Of a stretch of 7,144 nucleotides of DNA, positions 1 to 4,388 are shown piece by piece (position 1 is the stretch's first letter; each line of letters opens with the position of its first letter). The DNA is taken from the NCBI GenBank assembly GCA_019237515.1, contig JAFAGX010000082.1, positions 1-7,144 on the forward strand. Direction: 5' to 3'. The DNA is from Acidobacteriaceae bacterium. Its GTDB lineage: Bacteria; Acidobacteriota; Terriglobia; Terriglobales; SbA1. The notes beneath the pieces are model-generated. The model saw only the letters and a program-made list of their open reading frames with translations. It was not told the DNA's origin and did no database searches. The position numbers were made by a program, and so were the translations under genes.

Positions 1-20
1 GTGGCTGATTTTGCCCTCAC

Positions 21-34
21 AAGGAATCAAAATG
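21..34 (+). promoter_or_regulatory. Ribosome binding site and start of the small interrupted gene
   Basis: AAGGA at 21-25 sits six bases before ATG at 32-34. This is a good Shine-Dalgarno match and spacing. It supports translation in this frame rather than in the frame that opens with GTG at position 1. Confidence 0.6.
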
Positions 35-250
35 AACGACTTCAACCGCAAGGTAGAAGAGGCCTCCGTCCGACTGGGCAAGACCGTCGGCGAGGTGGAG
101 AACACGCTGGAGAAGTAATCAGCGGAACTGATCAACTATTTGAACGACGAAGTCGTGCCTGCAGTCCGCCAACACTCGACCAAGGCCCTGCGGGTCGCCG
201 CCGAAAAGCTTACTCGCCTCGCGAATTACATGGACTCACAACGCAAGTAA
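32..250 (+). pseudogene. Small helical protein gene interrupted by an in-frame TAA
   Basis: Seen: from ATG 32 the frame reads 28 residues (MNDFNRKVEEASVRLGKTVG and on to LEK), meets TAA at 116-118, then continues open for 43 residues (SAELINYLNDEVVPAVRQHS and on to MDSQRK) to TAA at 248-250. Both halves are charged and look amphipathic-helical, and they read as one protein of about 72 residues split by one nonsense codon; GAA or CAA to TAA would be a single-base change. There is no signal peptide, membrane segment or recognisable catalytic motif. I recall similar short proteins with an 'NDEVVPAVR...KALR.AAEKL' core from Acidobacteriota, but assign no function. The 3' end overlaps the rlpA start region, so the two may have been translationally coupled. 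Alternatives are a sequencing error, genuine readthrough, or restart at TTG 140, which would again begin M-N-D. The nonsense codon is certain in this sequence; that the gene is dead is inference. Confidence 0.6.
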
Positions 251-990
251 ATAGACGTACCCTTTATTTTGCCATCGGTGCCTGCGCGCTGCTTCTGACG
301 GGATGCGCTCACAAGCAAGCGAAAATCACCGTGCCGCCACCTCCTTCTGTCAGCTCCCCCGATGCAACTGCCGAGAATTCCGAGCCTGCTACCCGGCAAC
401 CGGCACAACCCGAGGAAATTCCCTCGCAAAAGCACGAAAAGCCGGTTCTGGTGGAAACTGGCCTGGCTAGCTGGTACGGCGCTCCGTACCACAACCGCCA
501 TGCCTCCAACGGCGAGGTGTACGACATGCACGCAATGACGGCTGCACATCGTACGTTGCCCTTGGGATCGGTGGTGCTGGTCACAAACGTGAAGACCGGT
601 CATTCCGCGACTGTGCGGATCACGGACCGCGGTCCGTTCATCCACGGCCGCATTTTGGATCTTTCCGAGGCGGCCGCGAAGAAAGTGGATGTCTGGTCCG
701 CCGGCGTAGCTATGGTGCGCGTGGAGGTGCTGCATACGCCAGTGCCTATCGACAGCGCGGGACGTTGGGCGGTACAGATCGGCGCGTTCGAAAGGGAAGA
801 TACTGCGGATAAACTCGCAGACCACTTAACGCGTCGTTATCAAACCGCAAAGGTTCACTGCTTCAGCAGTCCAGTCGGCGATTGGTGGGTGCGCGTGCGG
901 GTCAAAGATGACGACCGCCATAGGGCAGAAATGGTCGCACACGAAACTCACACGCCCGAGGGCGATATCTTTCTGGTCAGACTAGATTGA
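241..990 (+). CDS. rlpA: RlpA-like septal ring lipoprotein (DPBB + SPOR)
   Basis: RlpA proteins are outer-membrane lipoproteins that bind septal peptidoglycan; some are lytic transglycosylases cutting glycan strands without stem peptides. The encoded order is a short basic stretch (NRR, 250-258), a hydrophobic segment, a lipobox LLTG|C with the acylated Cys at 304-306, and a Pro/Ser/Glu-rich linker. A double-psi beta-barrel follows at about 460-740: GLASWYG, then AAHRTLP (His 547-549), then RITDRGPF (Asp 625-627), matching the family's catalytic His/Asp region. A C-terminal SPOR domain covers about 763-990, starting RWAVQIGAFERE, and should bind denuded glycans at the septum. Mature length is about 228 residues. 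The start is unclear. The frame is open back to GTG at position 1, but that would put 83 residues ahead of the signal peptide in DNA that codes for the small gene in another frame. No ATG, GTG or TTG lies in frame between position 1 and the lipobox. I placed the start at ACG 241, which would give MQVNRRTLYF, as the most sensible position. Function is secure; the 5' end is not. Confidence 0.88.
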   Translation, partial: TQVNRRTLYFAIGACALLLTGCAHKQAKITVPPPPSVSSPDATAENSEPATRQPAQPEEIPSQKHEKPVLVETGLASWYGAPYHNRHASNGEVYDMHAMTAAHRTLPLGSVVLVTNVKTGHSATVRITDRGPFIHGRILDLSEAAAKKVDVWSAGVAMVRVEVLHTPVPIDSAGRWAVQIGAFEREDTADKLADHLTRRYQTAKVHCFSSPVGDWWVRVRVKDDDRHRAEMVAHETHTPEGDIFLVRLD

Positions 991-1005
991 CGCGACGGAA
1001 GCAAA

Positions 1006-1034
1006 TGCCTCGAACCTAGCAGTTCGATTTGGCA
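1006..1034 (+). terminator. Candidate hairpin downstream of rlpA
   Basis: TCGAAC (1010-1015) and GTTCGA (1022-1027) form a perfect 6-bp stem with a 6-base loop. An outer TGCC/GGCA pair (1006-1009 with 1031-1034) extends it past a TTT bulge. It begins 16 bases after the rlpA stop. No proper T-tract follows, so a terminator or 3'-end stabilising role is tentative. Confidence 0.3.
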
Positions 1035-1114
1035 CCAAAGTTGACCATATTACTTTTCGCCGCGAATGCAGTATAGTGATTTGCTCCCCTGCGCCGTAGC
1101 TCCAATGGGCCCCG

Positions 1115-1152
1115 GAAATTTCAAAACAAATTTGGAAACTCAGGTTTGAAAT
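1115..1152 (+). promoter_or_regulatory. Nested palindromes directly upstream of the HIT gene
   Basis: Three related elements lie in 38 bases. GAAATTTC (1115-1122) and CAAATTTG (1127-1134) are perfect 8-bp palindromes. ATTTCAAA (1118-1125) is an exact inverted copy of TTTGAAAT (1145-1152), which ends three bases before the ATG at 1156. The outer pair would loop out the weak CAGG (1141-1144), the only Shine-Dalgarno-like sequence there. It could be an operator or a leader hairpin masking the ribosome site. AT-rich chance symmetry is the alternative. Confidence 0.3.
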
Positions 1153-1155
1153 ATC

Positions 1156-1497
1156 ATGAGTGATTGCCTTTTTTGCCGCATCATTGCCGGTGAGATCCCT
1201 TCCAAAAAAATCTATGAAGACGATTACACCTACGCTTTTGAAGACATCAATCCCCAGGCACCGACACACGTGCTGGTGGTTCCGAAAAAACATGTGGCAG
1301 GTTTAAAAGAAGCGAACGTGGAGGATGCCGAGCTAGTGGGCCGCTGTCACCTTGCCGCTGCAAGGATTGCTCATGAGCGCAGCATCGAGGATGGATATCG
1401 AACTGTTCTCAACGTAGGACCGCGGGCGGGACAATCCGTCTTTCATCTCCACGTCCACTTAGTCGGTGGTCGAAGACTGGGATGGCCTCCCGGCTAA
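1156..1497 (+). CDS. hinT: HIT family nucleotide hydrolase, Hint branch
   Basis: This is a 113-residue histidine-triad protein. Hint enzymes hydrolyse purine nucleoside phosphoramidates and related AMP conjugates, usually as cytoplasmic homodimers. The N-terminus has C4-LF-C7, which with later His residues forms the zinc site in zinc-containing family members. The core has THVLVVPKKHV (residues 37-47), then GQSVFHLHVHL with the triad H97, H99 and H101; by comparison with human HINT1 the middle His is the nucleophile. The protein ends GGRRLGWPPG, matching the WPPG terminus of HINT1-type proteins, so it is complete although short. The ATG is preferred because the family start (M-S-D-C-L-F-C-R-I) falls exactly there; the upstream CAGG is a weak ribosome site 11 bases away. 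It is preceded by palindromic DNA and converges with the receiver-like gene 24 bases downstream. The physiological substrate cannot be told from sequence. Confidence 0.95.
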   Translation: MSDCLFCRIIAGEIPSKKIYEDDYTYAFEDINPQAPTHVLVVPKKHVAGLKEANVEDAELVGRCHLAAARIAHERSIEDGYRTVLNVGPRAGQSVFHLHVHLVGGRRLGWPPG

Positions 1498-1521
1498 CGC
1501 TAAGTACGCCGAATTGCCGGG
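1489..1521. terminator. Inverted repeat spanning the convergent gene ends
   Basis: CCCGGC (1489-1494) and GCCGGG (1516-1521) are perfect inverted 6-mers flanking 21 bases. They bracket the HIT stop (1495-1497) and end next to the stop of the opposing gene (1522-1524). This could serve as a shared bidirectional terminator, but the loop is long and neither side has a T-run, so support is weak. Confidence 0.25.
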
Positions 1522-2163
1522 TCACTGCACCAGAGGCTGATCTTCCGAAGCTCCGTGGCGACGCAACAACTGTGGCAGATTTTGAGAAAAAGCCGATCTC
1601 GGCAGCACCATGTCACAGCCCACTTCGTGCGCTTTCTGCTTGAGATCGCCTTGGACATGAGAAAGGAAGCCGATAATCGACGTTGACTTCTTCAGCTTGC
1701 TCTTGAGCTTGGGGATCAGAGTTAACGGTTTCGCATTCGCATTGTTCAGGTCAAAAATAATCAGCGAGGGAGCTCCGTCCCCGTTCTGCTGCAATCGCTC
1801 GCTCAGATCTTTGTCGTTCTTCACGAATTCTACTTTGACGTTGAGTTTGCGAGCTGTTTCCTGAATCTTGGCCTGAAAGAACAGATCATCAACGAAGGCA
1901 AAAATGCGCGAGGTGTCGTCTTCCCGTTGTGGCAAAGGCTCTGGATCCACCGGAGCATAGGATGGCGCAAAGCCCGGGCGGCCACGTCCACGTTGGCCCT
2001 TTTCCCCCGCCATTGCCGCGCGGTAGCTGTGGTCCATTGGGGCGGTGTAGATGCCGCCATGTTGCTGGCGATCCCGTCCGGGACCACCTCGATGGGAACG
2101 CCGTCCACGGCGCCGCCTGTTTCTTCCCCCGCCTCCCGAGGGATGTCCGGGTCCAACATTCAT
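1522..2163 (-). CDS. RG-rich protein with degenerate receiver (CheY-like) domain
   Basis: A 213-residue protein in two parts. Residues 1 to about 80 are low complexity and very basic (GGGGRNRRRRGRRSHRGGPG at 10-29, a further RGRGRPG at 58-64), resembling disordered RGG-type nucleic-acid-binding tails. Residues 86-201 look like a receiver fold: strand IFAFVDD with the acidic pair D92/D93, helix QAKIQETARKL, strand PSLIIFDLN with a phospho-acceptor-position D138, strand TSIIGFLSH with S168 at the Thr/Ser switch position, then a final strand MVLPRSAF. The usual Lys before that Pro is Leu (L187-P188), so normal aspartyl phosphorylation is doubtful and a pseudo-receiver is likely. No DNA-binding or enzymatic output domain follows. 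The ATG at 2163 has only a weak purine-rich GAGAAAAG upstream; M43 or M51 are possible but would discard the basic tail. Function is unknown; a tail-mediated RNA/DNA-binding or scaffold role is inference. Confidence 0.8.
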   Translation of the reverse strand: MNVGPGHPSGGGGRNRRRRGRRSHRGGPGRDRQQHGGIYTAPMDHSYRAAMAGEKGQRGRGRPGFAPSYAPVDPEPLPQREDDTSRIFAFVDDLFFQAKIQETARKLNVKVEFVKNDKDLSERLQQNGDGAPSLIIFDLNNANAKPLTLIPKLKSKLKKSTSIIGFLSHVQGDLKQKAHEVGCDMVLPRSAFSQNLPQLLRRHGASEDQPLVQ

Positions 2164-2194
2164 ACTTTTCTCGTTTAGCTTCTATTTTGAGTTC

Positions 2195-2210
2195 GCCGCA
2201 CCCCGGCGGC
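2195..2210 (-). other. GC-rich hairpin in the leader of the receiver-like gene
   Basis: GCCGC and GCGGC arms (2195-2199, 2206-2210) form a 5-bp all-GC stem with a 6-base loop, about 30 bases upstream of the ATG at 2163. No T-run follows, so it is not an obvious attenuator. It could affect leader RNA folding. Confidence 0.25.
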
Positions 2211-2273
2211 TTCGATGCTTTCTTTCTCGTGCCGCTCGCGGATGAATCGCAACCTCGCACGCTTATGCATGCA

Positions 2274-2300
2274 AGTATAAGAAACCCGGCGCGGTTAAAA
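2274..2300 (-). promoter_or_regulatory. Weak candidate promoter for the receiver-like gene
   Basis: On the minus strand TATACT (2279-2274) matches the -10 consensus at five of six positions, next to the palindrome TGCATGCA. The nearest -35-like sequence, TTTTAA (2300-2295), is poor and gives only 15 bases of spacing. It would leave a leader of roughly 100 bases. Confidence 0.2.
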
Positions 2301-2508
2301 CTCGTTCCTGAATGATCGTGTCCGTTTAGGCGCCTGGAGCTGATTGGCGCAGAAGGCCCGCTGGAAAGCGCAGCCGCTAGAGACATCCTGATGGTACTCT
2401 GGGCTCCTGATGAAACGCAAGTCCTAACTCACTGTACTTTTACACAGAGGTAACTGCAGGTGCAGCCCAATTCGAGCCATGCGAAACGCCTTCCCCGACC
2501 CTTCCCGT

Positions 2509-3738
2509 CTATCGGGCGCTCACCTGCTGGGCCCAGTGCACCGCCTCCCAGTATTTCTCAGCGACCTCCCTGTCGCTGAGGCGAAGCTGGCAAGCCAACT
2601 CGCTGCTGGCCTGCCACTCACCGGATTCCTGGGCCAGCATGAGCTGATACAAACTGCGCAGGTGGCTCTGTCCTCCTAGCAAGGCCGCTCTGGTCTCGCG
2701 GTCCACGGCTACACTGTCCAGTACTCGGAGCATGGGGATCTCGAGAATGGCGTCCATCAACGAAAGTAATCCCATCAGAAATAAATCCGACTGCCCGTGC
2801 GGAATTTTGGGTGAAAGCAGCTCACAGAAACGGGCCCGTACCAACGCCGAAAGAACAAGCTCGCTGGACTTGTCCTGACCCGCTCCGAGGGTGGCTACCA
2901 ATCGAACCCATCGCCGTACCTCACGCTCTCCGAGCATGGCAAGCGCGTGCCGCACCGAGTGTATCTCAGTAGCAAATCCAAATACTGGTGAGTTCAGGTA
3001 TCGCAGCAGGCGATAACAAAGGGATGCCTCCCCTTTGATCACGGACTCGATTTCCCGAACGTCCAATTCTGGTTTTGCAACTGCTTGCCACATGCGCAGG
3101 TAGTTCAGCCGATTCGCGGGGATTTCGTGGGCATGGAGCGTTTCTGGCCGATGAAAGAAATATCCCTGAAAATAGACGAATCCCGCATTCTTGGTCGCAG
3201 TGAATTCTTCCCGAGTCTCCACCTTTTCCGCGAGCATGCGACATCGCCACGGACCATACCGTTTAGCAATCGCGGCGGCATCTTCGAATGAGACCCGCCG
3301 CAGGTCGACCTTGACGATATCCGCAACCTCAACCAGCGACTCGCGCGGATCGGAAGTGATGAAATCATCCAGTGCGATCAGGTAGCCAGCCTCTTTTAGG
3401 CGTTGACAAGCGGCGAGCACCAGATCATCAGCGGGCACGGTTTCCAGAATCTCGACAACCGTTTGCGTCGACGGCAACAACGTCACGTATTCTTTCAGCA
3501 GCACTTCGCGAGTGCAATTGACGAATGCCCGGCGGCCATCGCAAAGCACATCCAGACCCATCAGCACCGAGGTACTCAGTGTGCTGCGCGATGCAGCCTC
3601 TACATCGGAAGCATGAAAATACTCGTCGACTCCATCGCGGAAAAGTAATTCGTAGCCGAACACTTTTTCTTCGCGCGTAAGAATCGGTTGCCGCGCTACA
3701 AAACGCACATTTGGCTTCGGAGCGGACGGGGCCGTCAT
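2509..3738 (-). CDS. EAL-HDOD signalling protein (putative c-di-GMP phosphodiesterase)
   Basis: A 409-residue two-domain protein of the EAL-HDOD family (YuxH/CdgJ type). The N-terminal EAL domain spans about residues 11-200; EAL domains hydrolyse or sense cyclic di-GMP. The signature is YELLFR in place of EAL, and the residues at the usual metal and substrate positions are kept: E30, N74 (FVNCT), E96 (VEILE), D124/D125 (ALDDF), K143 (VKVDL), E171 (LAEKVE) and Q191 (YFQGYFF). The C-terminal HDOD domain spans about 205-395, with SLCYRLLRYLNSPVFGF followed by SVRHALAMLGEREVRRWV; HDOD is a non-catalytic relative of HD hydrolases used in signalling. It looks cytoplasmic, with no membrane segment. 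Start choice: a GTG at 3753 adds five residues but has no ribosome site, whereas ATG 3738 has GGAG nine bases upstream. It probably has its own promoter, given the 123-base gap to the upstream gene. The family call is firm; enzymatic activity is inference. Confidence 0.93.
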   Translation of the reverse strand: MTAPSAPKPNVRFVARQPILTREEKVFGYELLFRDGVDEYFHASDVEAASRSTLSTSVLMGLDVLCDGRRAFVNCTREVLLKEYVTLLPSTQTVVEILETVPADDLVLAACQRLKEAGYLIALDDFITSDPRESLVEVADIVKVDLRRVSFEDAAAIAKRYGPWRCRMLAEKVETREEFTATKNAGFVYFQGYFFHRPETLHAHEIPANRLNYLRMWQAVAKPELDVREIESVIKGEASLCYRLLRYLNSPVFGFATEIHSVRHALAMLGEREVRRWVRLVATLGAGQDKSSELVLSALVRARFCELLSPKIPHGQSDLFLMGLLSLMDAILEIPMLRVLDSVAVDRETRAALLGGQSHLRSLYQLMLAQESGEWQASSELACQLRLSDREVAEKYWEAVHWAQQVSAR

Positions 3739-3751
3739 TGCGGAATTCTCC
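3736..3751 (-). promoter_or_regulatory. Ribosome binding site choosing the internal ATG of the EAL-HDOD gene
   Basis: On the minus strand GGAG (3751-3748) is followed by nine bases and then ATG (3738-3736). The GGAG lies just inside the longer frame that opens at GTG 3753, so ATG 3738 is the better start. Confidence 0.6.
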
Positions 3752-3780
3752 ACATTGCTTTATCGGCAGAAACTTACAAA

Positions 3781-3808
3781 ACATTAAAGATTGTTTGGGG
3801 AATGTAAA
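3781..3808 (-). promoter_or_regulatory. Weak candidate promoter of the EAL-HDOD gene
   Basis: On the minus strand TTTACA (3808-3803) and TAATGT (3786-3781) are separated by 16 bases in a locally AT-rich patch, about 40 bases before the ATG. The -35 is close to consensus; the -10 matches only three of six positions. Confidence 0.25.
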
Positions 3809-3861
3809 CCATAGCTTTCCAACAGCTTCCACTTGCAGCGCTACTTATCGTATGGCTCGTA

Positions 3862-4329
3862 TCATTCTTCAACCCACTCAACGCCGCAGGTGTAGCACTT
3901 CCAGTTCCCTTTGCGGACAGGAATCGGGAAGGAGAGCAAGAGCCACAAACCGAAGGTCCAGAAGCGGTCGATTTTTTCGAAACCAATGTCCAGCGAGTAA
4001 CAGCGCGGGCAGCGTGGCTGCACAAAGGATTCACCGAGTTCTTCATCGCCAAACTCGGCGGGAATCGGCTCATCCAGAATGGCGCGCGCCGATCCGAAAT
4101 CGCGCTGATGAACCTGCAAGCGAATGCCGCCGATCGCATTTGAAAGCAGCCAATCCATGCGGACCAGGTTGCCGTCCGCAAGCACACATTCGATACCCGC
4201 AGATTCCAGCTTGCCTTTGGCTAATAGCGCTTCCGGTATGTCACGAAAGTGCTGCAGCGTAACCAGCGACGGGGCAGACTCGCCGCAAGGAAGTTCGATT
4301 CTGGATATCTCATCCAAGCTGTTATTCAT
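3862..4329 (-). CDS. DUF2007 protein with C-terminal zinc ribbon
   Basis: A 155-residue protein. Residues 22-86 (LVTLQHFRDIPEALLAKGKL onward to FGSARAIL) fit DUF2007, a small ferredoxin-like domain annotated as a putative prokaryotic signal transducer; the pattern is a strand, a helix over a 'LESAGIEC' turn, a hydrophobic strand, and 'DFGSARAIL' as the last helix. An acidic linker follows (EFGDEELGE). The C-terminus has two knuckles, C107-PR-C110 and C145-YT-C148, forming a probable zinc ribbon. Between them lies a hydrophobic stretch, FWTFGLWLLLSFPIPV (123-138), too short and Pro-containing to be a confident membrane helix. No signal peptide. The ATG at 4329 has no strong Shine-Dalgarno, so the first 20 or so residues are less certain. 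It lies 59 bases downstream of the protease stop on the same strand and may be co-transcribed. Function is unknown; protein or membrane association is inference. Confidence 0.85.
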   Translation of the reverse strand: MNNSLDEISRIELPCGESAPSLVTLQHFRDIPEALLAKGKLESAGIECVLADGNLVRMDWLLSNAIGGIRLQVHQRDFGSARAILDEPIPAEFGDEELGESFVQPRCPRCYSLDIGFEKIDRFWTFGLWLLLSFPIPVRKGNWKCYTCGVEWVEE

Positions 4330-4388
4330 TCTAACTGCGGAAACGTTCCTGCATGAATAGCTCGAAGCGAATCCCAGAGGCGGAGTGC

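Larger units (their letters stand above)
2164..2508. other. Gene-free stretch between two leftward genes
   Basis: These 345 bases separate the stop of the EAL-HDOD gene from the start of the receiver-like gene. Open frames crossing it on either strand run into neighbouring genes in other frames and show no family signature. It holds a GC-rich hairpin (2195-2210), the palindrome TGCATGCA (2266-2273), a TATACT -10-like box on the minus strand (2274-2279), a near-palindrome CTGTACTTTTACACAG (2432-2447) and CTGCAGGTGCAG (2454-2465). It is best read as the promoter and leader region of the receiver-like gene plus the 3' flank of the EAL-HDOD gene. Confidence 0.5.

Noticed and set aside
1..240. Long N-terminal extension of RlpA from GTG 1
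   Set aside because: It would bury the lipoprotein signal 83 residues inside, and the same DNA encodes the small gene in another frame; the extension is Arg/Gly-rich out-of-frame translation.
226..825. 199-codon open frame on the minus strand opposite rlpA
   Set aside because: It lies antisense to the clear DPBB/SPOR gene, and its His/Arg-rich composition is what the complement of such a gene gives; no family signature.
1041..1077. TTGACC and TATAGT as a promoter for the HIT gene
   Set aside because: Both boxes look good alone, but they are 25 bases apart, far from the usual 16 to 18, and no better -35 pairs with TATAGT.
1927..2315. Overlapping plus-strand frames of 64 to 128 codons
   Set aside because: They are complements of the Arg/Gly-rich tail-coding region, where GC-rich codons suppress stops in all frames.
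1889..2386. 165-codon minus-strand frame overlapping the start of the receiver-like gene
   Set aside because: Different frame from the supported gene, Ser/Pro/Arg-rich without motifs, and its AGG abuts the ATG with no spacing. The lipoprotein-like LILACISVRGC inside it lacks an N-terminal position.
2460..2576. Plus-strand GTG frame after GAGGTAAC, ending at TGA about 38 codons on
   Set aside because: Antisense to the EAL-HDOD 3' end, Pro/Ser/Arg-rich, with no recognisable protein character.
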